A stretch of DNA of 64,000 nucleotides from Luscinia megarhynchos (lineage: Eukaryota > Chordata > Aves > Passeriformes > Turdidae): assembly GCA_034336665.1 (NCBI GenBank), contig JAPFBE010000003.1, positions 15,974,360-16,038,359 of the forward strand, read 5' to 3'. Each line of letters opens with the position of its first letter. The first letter of the stretch is position 1. The position numbers and the translations under genes are program-made. Below the pieces are notes generated by a model. That model saw only the letters and a program-made list of their open reading frames with translations. It did not search any database and had not been told where the DNA came from. This document shows positions 51,958-63,224 of the stretch, one piece after another.

Positions 51958-53613
51958 TTACTTTCTTGGAAAAAAGGCAGCCAGCCGTTGCTTCTTGATT
52001 GGAAGAATATGTATCTCCGGCGAGTTCATTTTCTTTAGCTTTACGCTCCTGTTTTTGACGGGTTTCCTGAGGGCCTCGGCGCTGTCCCGGGGCTCGGGCG
52101 GGCTCTTCACATCGTAGCACTGCAGCACCGAGTCCTGGGGCAGGTCCCTTTTGAAGGAAAAGTTTTTGGTGGAGACCCCCGACAGGCCCTTGATCTTGCC
52201 GCAGAAGATGGTGGGCACGGCATCCTTGACGGAGACGATGACTTTGGCTGTCTGCGAGGTGCTGACGATCTCGATGTTGTTGCCGGCCTTGGGCTCGCAG
52301 CCCGCCCTGCCCGCCTGCTCCACCAGCCACTTCTGCGGCGGCCGCAGCAGCTCCCTGCCCTCCGCCTTGCCCGCCGCCTCCGCGGGCTTGCAGGGGGCGA
52401 ACGGGGCGGCCGGCCCGGGGGGCTTGTCCGCCGCGGGGTGGGCACCGGCCTCGGCGGGGCCAGGGCCGGGACCGGGACCGGGGCCGGGCGCCTCCCCGTG
52501 CGGCGCCGCCGGCTTGCGGCAGGAGGCGAGGGACAGGTCCAGCGCCCCGTCCTCGGGCGGCGGCGGCGGCAGCGCGGCCTCGCCGGCCCGGAGCGCGGGC
52601 GGCGCTTTCATGGAGAGGTCCAGCGCCTCGTTCTCACCGCCCATCTTGATGACGGTGTGACGGCTCAGCTGCGGAAACTCCCGTGGGTGGAGGAGCTCGA
52701 AGGGCTTCGTCTCCTCCTTCTCCAGGGGCGTCTGGGTGCCCTTGCAGGAGTGCGGGGTGAAGACTGGCGGCTTGGGCGGGTCAGGGGCCGCCTTGGCCTC
52801 GGCGCCGTGGGGCACGGGGATGGGCACCGGGATGGGGATGGGGATGGGGACGGGCAGGGGCACGATGACGGGGTAGGGCACCAGCAGCGTAGCGGGGGGC
52901 ACCAGCGGGGACAGGGGCGAGCTGAAGGCCTGCGGTGGGAGCGTGGCGTAGTCGGGCGGCGGCTGACAGGGGGCTGAGCCCAGGGCGCCCTGTGAGGGAA
53001 ACAGGTCCTGAAGGACGGCGGCGAATCCCGGCGTCTGAAAGACCGGGGGCAGGACGGGCTCCTGCGCTTGGCCGGAGGGCTTGGGGTCCAGGAGCTGGGG
53101 CTGCCCGACGGGCGTGGCGCTGCCGGGGAAGAGGCCGGCGTGCAGGGGGCTGGCGGGGCAGGCGGCCCCCGGGGGCAGCACCAGCGGCGAGTTGAGGTGC
53201 TGGAAGACGTGCTGCTCCAGGAGCACGGGCAGCGGCACGGGGCCCTGCGTGGTCATCACGTAGGGGGTGGCGGCATTGGTGGCCGGCATCTGCGGGGCTG
53301 CGCTGCCGGCCACCTGCAGGTGGATGGGCAGCACCACGGGGCTGTCCCCCAGGCAGATGGGCTGCAGCACGGTGGCCGCCACCTTCAGGGCCACCCCGCT
53401 CTGCGACTCGGCCGGCGGCGTCAGGATGGAGGGCGCGGGGACTGTCACCAGCGGGGAAAGGGCTTTCTTCATCAGGTCGGCCGAGTTGATGTTCCACGCC
53501 TCCGCTGTGATCAGCTGGGCCACCCCGTTCTCCAGCTTGTTGTTGGCCATCGCCGAGGGCGAGTTGGTGACATCCATAGGCAGGTTTGGGGCATCCTTGT
53601 ACAGCTCCTCCAT
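51958..53613 (-). CDS. RAI2: RAI2, retinoic acid-induced protein 2
   Basis: The whole 551-residue protein is encoded in one exon. The start is the ATG at 53611-53613 (MEELYKDAPNLPMDVTNSPS): it aligns with the human start MDDLQ, has G at -3 and G at +4, and no ATG lies in frame between it and the upstream TGA. The open frame runs 5' to a GTG at 53643, which I do not regard as a start. Landmarks: AEAWNINSADLMKKAL (39-54), YVMTTQGPVPLPVLLEQHVF (118-137), a Val/Ile-Pro dipeptide tract (251-268), two CtBP-binding ALDLS motifs (330-334 and 357-361), a Gly-Pro repeat (377-386), the conserved C-terminal block AVPTIFCGKIKGLSGVSTKN (465-484) and a basic tail ending FFPRK. Human RAI2 is about 530 residues. 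Known role: nuclear co-regulator that recruits CtBP. The exon is far richer in GC than its surroundings. Confidence 0.96.
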   Translation of the reverse strand: MEELYKDAPNLPMDVTNSPSAMANNKLENGVAQLITAEAWNINSADLMKKALSPLVTVPAPSILTPPAESQSGVALKVAATVLQPICLGDSPVVLPIHLQVAGSAAPQMPATNAATPYVMTTQGPVPLPVLLEQHVFQHLNSPLVLPPGAACPASPLHAGLFPGSATPVGQPQLLDPKPSGQAQEPVLPPVFQTPGFAAVLQDLFPSQGALGSAPCQPPPDYATLPPQAFSSPLSPLVPPATLLVPYPVIVPLPVPIPIPIPVPIPVPHGAEAKAAPDPPKPPVFTPHSCKGTQTPLEKEETKPFELLHPREFPQLSRHTVIKMGGENEALDLSMKAPPALRAGEAALPPPPPEDGALDLSLASCRKPAAPHGEAPGPGPGPGPGPAEAGAHPAADKPPGPAAPFAPCKPAEAAGKAEGRELLRPPQKWLVEQAGRAGCEPKAGNNIEIVSTSQTAKVIVSVKDAVPTIFCGKIKGLSGVSTKNFSFKRDLPQDSVLQCYDVKSPPEPRDSAEALRKPVKNRSVKLKKMNSPEIHILPIKKQRLAAFFPRK

Positions 53614-53700
53614 GTCGCAGGGCTTCTTGGGCTCTGCCAGCACCAGCTCTACATCGCTGTCAGTGCGACCCGCGGCGGCTCCCCGCTGCCAGGAGCATCA
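51990..53700. promoter_or_regulatory. RAI2: CpG-dense block over the RAI2 coding exon
   Basis: CG dinucleotides are frequent through 52,020-53,690 and rare on both sides, where sequence is AT-rich. The block coincides with the coding exon and not with a promoter, so it is an intragenic CpG-island-like region. Any regulatory role is inference. Confidence 0.6.
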
Positions 53701-53718
53701 GCACCGACATAATTTGGC
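53614..53718 (-). other. RAI2: RAI2 5' UTR part of the coding exon, with splice acceptor
   Basis: On the - strand the sequence reads tttctgcttgcag|GCCAAATTATG, so an acceptor AG at 53719-53720 opens the exon at 53718. About 105 bases of leader precede the ATG and contain a short upstream ORF. Earlier non-coding exons must lie upstream and were not identified. Confidence 0.65.
53660..53710 (-). CDS. Short upstream ORF in RAI2 leader (16 codons)
   Basis: The ATG at 53708-53710 opens a 16-residue frame (MSVLMLLAAGSRRGSH) closed by TGA at 53660-53662, 46 bases before the RAI2 ATG. It has A at -3 and T at +4, a moderate initiation context. It could lower RAI2 translation through reinitiation dependence (inference). 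There is no evidence that it makes a functional peptide. Confidence 0.35.
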   Translation of the reverse strand: MSVLMLLAAGSRRGSH

Positions 53719-56700
53719 CTGCAAGCAGAAACATATTTTAGGCACCACGTAAATCTCTTCCCTAAACTAATATTTGCAATTGCCTTTAAAGACCCCGTCA
53801 CCAAAGAAATGCCATTAAACGTTTCCACACTTCAAGCTAACGGCTCCATAATACAGTGTACTATATATACAGAGATGCTGGATATACATGCAGCCCTGAG
53901 TGTTGTGCGAAACATTTTGAGAAACTTCTATTTAGTCATAAACACGGCCTAAAGGACTGCCTGCAGCCAAAAAACCCTCAGTACACAGCCTGAAACAAGG
54001 ACTCAGGATGCCCATTCCACATTTTAAACAAAGCTTCACATAATGACAATGCACATCAGAGCTGAGTGACAGCGTGTTGTTTTAACTCAACAGAAGCTTC
54101 AAAACAAGCATTTCTAAAAACATTGCAGCCATTGGTGAAGGATACGTAATTCCCCTTCAATACTTGTCCCTTTTTTATTACAAAACTGCTGTGTGCAGGA
54201 TCAGAAAGGAGCATGGTCATGCAATGAATGACAAAGCAAAACCAATCCAAACCCCAGTGTTCACCCTGCCACAGAGCTAGACAGAGACAGTAATGTGAAC
54301 CAGGCACCTGATTCATTGAAGACTTGGGGGGAAAAAATCAAAACAACTTAAAATCCATTTTGACAACCCAACTCTTTATATCAGCCAAGCAAATGGCAAT
54401 TAAAAATGGGCAGGGATGTTTTCTGTTCATGATTGTGGTGAAATAAGTAGCCTGTTTCCCCTAAAGATCAACACTACCCTTCCCTGCGGAAAAAATATCC
54501 AAAAAATCAGCAAACTAATGGCACTATGCATCCATTTATTTAGAAGGTTAAATAATTTTTGCCCTGTGAGCTGCTGCCAGCAGACTTTGGCTGATACCTG
54601 GCTGCTTTGCCTGGTGCTGCCCGTGCCTCTTCTGAAGTGTGAAGAGAATCCTGCTGTAGTAATAATCACCATGGAAACTTGTCCAGTTTCAAGTGTGTTA
54701 CCATGGGAAAGCACCAGCACACCCCAAATGTGCATTTTTCAGCAGCAGAGCCCACAGCTGAATCCTGCTCCCTATGAGCAGATGATGTGCCATCACCACT
54801 GCCTGGCTGCCCCGGCCCACGGGAACAAGGCACTTCCCACGTCCTGCAGGCACACTGGGACGACAGGAGATGACAGGGAGGGCAGCACCACTCTGAAACT
54901 GGAATTGTCTGCGTGAAGGCTCCCAGCTTGGGGATGTGCCTGAGATCATGTAAAGAACTCCTTGGCTGCAGTGCTTACAGAAATGATTTGCTGGTCCAGA
55001 TGTTTGCAAGATCAACAAACCTGCAAAGAGGTCAAGGAAAAGGGGAAAACCAAAAGCCCAAAAACAGAGGCTAAAAAATGTCCAAGGCAAGGAAGTGGGA
55101 AATCTACTAGATCTCTCCTGAGACCTGTAAATCCATGGATTTGGCAGTGAGATACTACAGTGAGCACAGGAATACCTACAGAAATTCCAGGAGTTGATAG
55201 CAGAGGCTGGTTGAGTGAAATACTAATAATTTATCAGGTACATTTGAGTTCTTAAAAAGGATTTTTAAAAGTAAACACAAGTAATTTATTTTCCCCTCCT
55301 GCTGCTGGCTTAAGGAGAGTAATTCTGGATTTTTCCCATCTCATGAAATGTTCTATAGAAAAAATTCACAAATATAGGGTTGGGTTTATTTTATTTGTTT
55401 GTTTCCTTTTTTTTCCAGCTTTGGCTGAGACAGATTACAGGAAGGCAGAGATGCCCAAGTGCTGAAAACAGGAGCAAAAATCAAATTCCTTATTCAGAAA
55501 GTGACAAGTATCAGTAAGAAAACCATTGAGCCAGTGTTGTTTTGAAAACAAAAATTTTAAAAAAAGAGTAATTGTTTATAGAAATAAAGACGATGGGGAG
55601 ACAGCTCAGCAGATTCAGTTGGAAAAAAAATAGACATCATTTCTGTCAAGGAATTAAAAAGCCATTTTCTACTGCTCTTACATAATCTCTCCTTCCCTGT
55701 TTTTCAAATGACCATTTTGGTCTCTGCAGTGCACACCAGCATCTTTGCTCCTCCAGCTGCTGCAGCACAGCTGAGTGTTCTGCACATGACACTGCCTCTG
55801 CACTGTTTCTGTTTGCTTGAGAAGTGTGAGATTGCTGTGTTTTCATAGAGAATTAATGATCTGGTGGGGACAGGAAACGACCCCCTGTTCCTCTGGCAAA
55901 CCCATTAAACACTGAGAAACAGAAAAATTGAGGTGAAAATTATGCTATGTAAGAGACTTGAGGGATTAGCATGCTGTAGGGATCCATGGAGAAAGAGACA
56001 GATCACTGCTGAAGATGAAAGTATAAAACATAATAAAATTCCCCCATTGCTGCTGTAAAAGGCGACAGGGCTGGAGGCAGAGGAAATACCGAGATGAGGG
56101 GAAGAAGAGCTCATCCATCACCCTCAGAAACCAGGGAGAAAAGCCTGTAAGCTTGGCTGGTTTTTTTCAAAGAACAGTCAAATATTGTTTTCCACACTGA
56201 ATTCTATATGTGCCTGGGATCTGTAAATATACATTGTTGGGAGCCAGGTCACTACCTCTGGGAGGGCCCCACTGTGTCAGGGGGACAAGAAAGCTGAAGT
56301 GCAGCCCTTGACCCAGGCTTATGGGTTCGGGGTGGATTTTTTTTGCCCCCTCACGTTTCCTATGTAGAAGCGTACCTTTCTGTACTTCCAGTACACCTGC
56401 TTCTTGAGCATGTCATCACTCCAGAAAAAAAATTAACATACATTAAAAAAATATATATACATACTTAAAATTATTTCCTGATCCTGCCCACAGCCTGCAG
56501 TTTGGCAGTAGCTGGCTGCCATGTACAGTGGAGTCCAGCACAACTTGATCCTGCCCCCTGTAAAGCTATTTTTGGTTTCATTTGGGAATCCTAGCTGCTA
56601 AACACGTGTTAGACTAAAAATCTTTTATCAAGGTCAGTAAGCAGGCAGAGAGAAAAGGATCCAAGTCCCCAAGCCTCAAATGAGGAAACTTTGAAGGTCT

Positions 56701-57226
56701 GAGATCAAGAGAAAGACTGGAGTTGTCCAAAGGTGTTTTGTAGTTCCTGGCCTCGTTTTTTAGATACTACATACACAGCATAAAGTACAAAACCCTAAAT
56801 CCTCATGGAAGTGTCTGAAACAAAAGGAGGTTTTCACTACATTTCAGTATTAATACCAATTAATAGAGATCACTACACTATGCTTCTTCTGTAATAAAAA
56901 AATCAACCTGAAGCATGTACTGGGGTTTGGGGGTTTTTTTGGGGTCTTTAAAGATTGCTGCTTCACTAAACATAAATTATTCAGTTATCCAGTATTTAAA
57001 ATAAGTTTCATGTATCTAATATACATAAAGAAGGTAATGTAATCTAGAGGAAGTTTCTTAAGTTTCCTCTGCCTGTCATACCTCAATCCTGCACAATCAA
57101 CTTCACTTTCCCTACTTATCTATTTTATATTTAATTTGCTGTTTGTTTTAACTGAGAAGGAGCTTGAAACACTGAAACAAGCCCTGTAAAAACTGTAAAT
57201 AACCCGAGCTTTCCCATCAGGGTGCT

Positions 57227-57243
57227 GATAAGAGCAAAGTTCA
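57227..57243 (+). promoter_or_regulatory. GATA site overlapping a DR1 nuclear-receptor-like site
   Basis: The sequence GATAAGAGCAAAGTTCA combines GATAAG with AGAGCA-A-AGTTCA, a direct repeat with one-base spacing of the type bound by HNF4, COUP-TF and RXR dimers. It is a sequence match only; such matches occur by chance. Confidence 0.25.
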
Positions 57244-60200
57244 TGGCACTATGCAATGATGTGTGTGACTGTACAGGAAATGATATCTTAGCTATACACA
57301 AATGCTTTGAAAGGGTAGTGATAACTCCAGCTTATTTTTTTATCTCCTGCTGATGGCTGTGCAACAGACTTTTCTCAGGGCTGCTGTGTGCCTTCCTGTG
57401 GGGCTGCAGCACAGCTCTCCCTGAGCTCTGCCTGCTCATCTGTACCATGGCTTGTACCTCGTGTCTATACAGAACTCAAATTATACTGTGCACGCTATGG
57501 GAAAGGATTAGATGCTCCCTTTGTGGGATGCCTGGCTCAGTATCTCCTGGAAAAATAGGGCTTCCCTTGAGTACAAACACAGTAACAAACAGAAAATGAA
57601 CAATCTTGACTTAATGGAGCTGCTTGGGGACAAAATTATGGTTGGATATGGACTTCAACATTTTCCCAAAATTCGCTGCTTGATGTCACTGATCCAACCA
57701 ACTACAAATCATCTTCCATGCTACAAATTTTGGTCTCTGTAGTTTCAGCCATACACAAAGGCTTTAGCATATTATTATTGGTGTTTTGTTGCTAGAATAG
57801 AAAACATGTATTTTAATAAAGTGAGCTTTCATATACCAAATACACAGAACTATTACTACACAAATAACACACAGGTGGGCTCTCCCAGATATGCAACCCA
57901 CAAATGATTTCAGCAGTGTTTGCCTCTCAGATTTCCCACTGATTCACCTTTTCATTCAGGCATCTGGGACTGAGAATCCTGGCTATCCCATGTATGCTTT
58001 TAGTAATGTTATCCTCAAGCACCCAAGGGCAAAGGAGTAATCAGCTCACAGCGGTGGTGAGCTTGCCTTGCCCCCGTGTTGCACCATTTGTGGTGCTGTT
58101 TTTGATACACCACACATGTCAGTTGAGTGCAGAGGCACCATGAAGGCCAGGGGGGCCTGTGTCCCTTCTGCTTGCAGATGGGCTGATGGTGAACACCTCC
58201 AAGGTATGGGGTAGGCAGAGCAGAGGAGAACCACAGGATATTTCTTAAAGTGAGCTGGCTTTCACCCTCTTGCCAGCTCACAGCTGGGCCCCAAACACAG
58301 TCCCACTGCCTCTGAAAAAGGGGCTAAATGACCACTGGTTGGCCATCACACAAAGGGAATCACTGGGCATGCACTTCCCTCTCTCCTCTAAGGGGCACCA
58401 GGGAAATGCCCAGTTTAGCTCTGCCCTCTTTTGCCTCAGTCCCTTGACTCAAACACTTAAAAATTAACTCCTAAGATTTAGGAAGTATCATTCAAAATCA
58501 GTTGAGGGCAAGGAGAAAAAGGCGTTGGAAGGATGGGCAGGATTTGCTCTGGCACCAGCCAGAAAGGGAAGGGGGACTACACCAGAGTATCACTGTCAGT
58601 ATGGAAGTTACCTCCACAGCCTTTGCTGCCCATGCCTCTGCACATCTCCTGTTCACCATGCACGTATGCACTGCTTCACAGTACTTCCTACTCTATGGAA
58701 GCTACACTGTGGAGGACAAGCTGAATGTGTGCCAAGGAGCAGTTAAAATAAGCACCTCATCAGACAACTTCAAAAGATGCTAGAGAAATAACACTCCAAT
58801 GCAAATCATGCAACAGGTTTATTTTCCACTGCTGCATTTGGGGATCCTTTCAAGAAGCAAAGCTATTTGTGTCAAGGCTCCCATCCAAGCTGTTAAGCCC
58901 TGGGGAAAAAGAAAGAAAGGAAATTATTACAGCAGTGCAAAATGGCACCTTATAGATGGGATGTGGACAATATGTATATGCTGCTTCAGCACACAGCATG
59001 ATCGTTCTCAAATGCAGAAGCCTGACTAACTGATGCTACTTCAGTCTTTTAAACAGTTCAGTTGAATAAATACCACCATAGGTCTGCCTATTGCACAGGC
59101 TAATCGCCTGCAAAGAGCACGTTAGAGTCATATATTTGCTAACTATATTGCTGTTGTCAACAATTCGTAGTTAGCAATCCATTCCGGGGAGAAGAGAACT
59201 CACTTTTTTCTCATTTAAAAACAAATCAGTGCAATTGAAAAAAAAATCCTGTCATGGGCCTGAAACCAGTGCCTTCACTCCCAAGGGCAATATATACAAG
59301 ACAGACAATAAATGCTGTGGAAGGGATAGAACATTTTCCTGACAAATTTCAACCTGTAGTGAATTTTTATACGCAATTTGAAAGCCTCACAAAACCCCTC
59401 TACATTTGCAGTGGAATCTGTGACGTACCCTAAGCGTAGAGGGGAGATGGCACTTGCTGCTGTACTCCTGGATGTCTTTTCCCTTTTCTTTTACTCCACT
59501 CACAAACTATTTCACTAATTGGTTGTAACACTTAACTGATGTGCTCTGCTTACAAAAGGACCACTGCTTACACCATATATACTATTACATGTAAGACAGC
59601 ACTATAAAAACAGGGCTATCTTGAAATTATTTCAGATTGATCTTGCTATTCCCAAATCTTCAATATTTCTCATATCAGCAGCATAGGCCTGTTCCTGGGG
59701 TCTCTAAACTGTCATGCTTGGAGGACCATTCACCAACTTTCTGAAAATAAAACCTTTACAGTTGCAGTTTATGTTTTATGCTTGGTGTTGTGCACAAATG
59801 CCAGAACAGCATCAACTTGCTTAGCTTCCAGTGAGCTGAACACATACTCTGAGGTGGAGACAGTGCATGGAAATCTGATGCATTAAACCTGACATGTGGA
59901 GGACAAACATAAATTTGCCAGCCATAATTACTGCTGAGTCACATGTTAAGTGATGTCCCTTCGACCCAGCTGGGGCTTCTGACTCGGTGCAGCTTTTGTG
60001 CTCCCAGTTTCTGTTCAAACTGGGAAGACAAGTTACTGTTTTAGTGACTGCAGAAGTACCTGTTTAAATCAGCTTTCCCCATGCACAGCTGGCTGTGTGC
60101 AGATGTCTCCTTCAAAGCATGAGGCAGTCCCTTGGGATGGGGACATCAGCAGCTGCAGCACTGTGTTGGGACAGCTGTGTCAGTGTCCAGCCCTGAGCAC

Positions 60201-60309
60201 CTACCATGGCAAGGTGCTGCCTGTATAGCCCTGGGGGACTATCTTCTCACCAGCACCTTCCAAAAAACCAAACTTCCACCAGCAGAGATGCTCTAGCCCA
60301 TTATCTTTG

Positions 60310-60790
60310 TGGCTTGTGGTCAACTTGGTGTCCACCAGGATGCCCCGGTCCTTTTTGCTGAGCTGCTTTCCAGGTGGGTGGCCCCTGGCACTGATGCTTT
60401 TCCCCTGGTGGAGGCTTTGCACTTCTCTTTGGCAAACTTCACGAGGCTCCTGTGAGCCTGCCTGCTGATGTCCCTCTGGATGGCAGCATGATCCTCTGAT
60501 GTATCAGCCACTCCTTCCAGTTTTGTGTAATCTGCAAACTTCTGCAGGTACACTGTTCCCAGCATCCAGATCATTAATGAAGAGGCTGAGCAGGGTGGGA
60601 CCCAGCACTGACCTCTGGAGACACCCCAATCACCCAACCCAACTGGACTTCGTGCTGCTGGGCCGGTTCCAGCAGTTTCCAATCCACTGTCTGCTCATCC
60701 AGCCCCCACAGCTCTGTGTCTATGGGACACAGTGACAAAGGCCTTCCTCAATGCCAACTGCTCTACTCTCATCTACCAGGCTTTCTTCTC
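60310..60790 (-). mobile_element. CR1 LINE fragment, reverse-transcriptase region
   Basis: On the - strand the sequence decodes, with frame breaks, to the C-terminal part of the CR1 ORF2 reverse transcriptase. It includes KFADYTKLEGVADTSEDHAA, then IQRDI, FAKEKCKAS, and SSAKRTGAS/ILVDTKL. The catalytic FADD motif has become FADY. The 3' tail is absent. It is an old, dead fragment. Confidence 0.85.
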
Positions 60791-63224
60791 ATACAGTAGG
60801 TCAGCTTCCCACAGGGAAGGAAAACTGACAGTGGACTGATAGTCTAAGACTATGTAAATTAAAACTATATGAGGGAAAAACTGAACTTAATCCAGGGATC
60901 TGTATGCCTTGCATCAGAGCTCCTGAGATTTACTATACCTTAACCTCCACAGCTTTCATGCATGCTCTGCACCCATGTATTTACTTTTGTAGTAGGATCA
61001 TAGGATGAATTCAGATTCATGCTAGCATTCTTAGGCTCGAAAAGTGAAGTGCGTAATTTTCCTATGGGAAAAAATATTTTGAAGAATTTTTCTTGTCATT
61101 AAATATCCTGTTTAACTGATAATTTAGTATAATTTTCAATCAAAACATTATATTCTCCAGCAAAGCAAAGAAAAATGAGCTGGTTTGAGTATACAGAGCT
61201 AAACAAAACAAACAAGAGAGGCCTTACTTTACAGTAAGTTTTAAAACCCACGCACTTTGTTTTCCCAGCAATCAATACACCAATGATAACAAGAGGAAAA
61301 GGATACCAATTAAACATAATTGCCAGCCCTGCTTCCCCCCAAAACCTGAAACAAAGAGCACTCAGTGTCAGCCTAATAAAATATTTGTTCCTTTCCCAGT
61401 CAAGTGCTTTATTAAACAGTCCATAAAGCATCTCAGTTCTTACATAGGATTTCCAAGTTTCTTATCAGTGAAATTACTTCAAAGCCTCTTAGTTCCCCAG
61501 TGGAGGTTTGTTCACTGCTCTGAGACACTCAGCTCCCTATTTTGTCCTGACTCTCTCCACTGATCCCAAGCACAGATATTTTTACCACATCCAGTTGATC
61601 TTCTCCATCTTGGATGAGCATCAGTGTGGCAAAGGCTGTCAACCACAGCCCATCTCTTCTTGCTGATGTGACTGTCTTGCTCCTGGTAAGAGGGACAGGA
61701 CACCACCATGGATGTGTTAACAGGTCTCAGCCAACAGGTTAGTGAGGTAAAGTTGAAAATCAGTTCTTAAATTGCTGTTTAAGTGTTCTGCACTTTTGCA
61801 TGCAGAACATTGGACTTTTCCCTGTTAAACAAACATGATTTTGACCCCTTTGTCTGTCTCCCAAATAGCCACAAAAGTGAAGCACACCAGTAAAGCAGCT
61901 TCACCAGCTCAAAGCCAGTAAATGATGTGAGGTGCCTCTAGTACCACACCAGCCCTGAGAGACCCAGCCCTTTAGACTCCCTGCAAACCCTTTCCTATCC
62001 CCTCCTTACAGCACACCAGCTCCAGTTAAAAACCACTTTTTCTTGGTGCAGACAGGGCCGGAATAGGGCTAACCTCAGCTTTATTATAAAGCCATGGGGT
62101 TAGAATAGCAAATTCCAACACTTCTGTAACTCATCTTAAATCAACTGAAAGCCACATTTTCACATAGCCTCTCATCGTCCTTATATAGCCTGGCTTAAAT
62201 AAATAAATAATGAGAAGAAAAGGAAAGCCAAGTGAAAAATGGAACCTTCCAGCTCACAGATCATTTCTGGTGATGTACAAACACTCTTGCCTAAGAAGAC
62301 GGGTAAGGACGTGCAGGTGATTACCCACACACGTGTGCCACCCAACTTGCCACCATGGCCTGAAGGGGATAAACCCTTTCTGCTGCCCAGAGCTCTGGTG
62401 GCTCTTATGACACAGATATAGTCACAAATGAGAAGATCTAGGGATGAAGAGCTGGCAATAAACACCAGACTCATCAGCTTATCTTCTCTTGTGGGACAGG
62501 GTCTCACTTGGGAGCATAGGCAGATACAAAGGTGCAGGAGTATTGGAGTGTTGCCTGGGGGACCAAAGGATAGAGGAATCTTCCCTCCCTCTGTGCAAAA
62601 TTTGGTTATTTAATGCTCTCTTTCCCCACTAGCATGAGCAACCAAATGCTCCATCAGCTTGCCAAAATCAAGTTTATGCTCATAGTTTCAGATTTATTAG
62701 ACTGATTCTCCTTTTCTCTCTCCCCATCACTTTCATAAGCCAAGCCCAACATTTCATCAGCTACACAATGGCATTAATCCTCAACAGAAAGTATGCACAC
62801 AGCAGATTTCAAGCACCATCCTACCTCATAATGTATGTATGGAAAAAACTTTCAAGAGAATTTGCCCCTTATTTTCATCCCTGCAAAATTTTTAACCACT
62901 GCAAGAATTTTGTTTATAAGAGACAAAAAATTGTAAGGCTCCTGTGATGTGATTAAAAAATCCAGCATTTTTTCTTTGAATCTCACATAATTTTACATGT
63001 GCTTTTCTCACTTGTAGCAGGTGTTTCCTGGCTTGACTTTGAAGAGAATTGACCTCTTCTCTCCACCATGCCATGATGCACGAGATGTCAGATGAATTCT
63101 GACTGAATTCAAAATAACACCGGCATGAGATGCAGCATGATGATGTTGATGGATGTAACATGAAAACCTCAAAATCTCTCAACAATGACCAATTCTGCCC
63201 TTCTAGAAGCCCCCCTTGGGTTCT

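Noticed and set aside
52151..52977. Long + strand open frames (169 and 179 residues) antisense to RAI2
   Set aside because: They overlap the conserved RAI2 coding sequence, are made of Gly/Arg/Ala from GC-rich codon shadows, and match no family.
52781..53497. - strand 238-residue frame overlapping RAI2
   Set aside because: It is a +1 frame of the same exon rich in Arg/Pro/Gly/Ala. The other frame carries the conserved protein.
53068..53752. + strand open frames of 214 and 161 residues opposite the RAI2 N-terminus
   Set aside because: They are antisense shadows of RAI2; their length is explained by high GC content and few stop codons.
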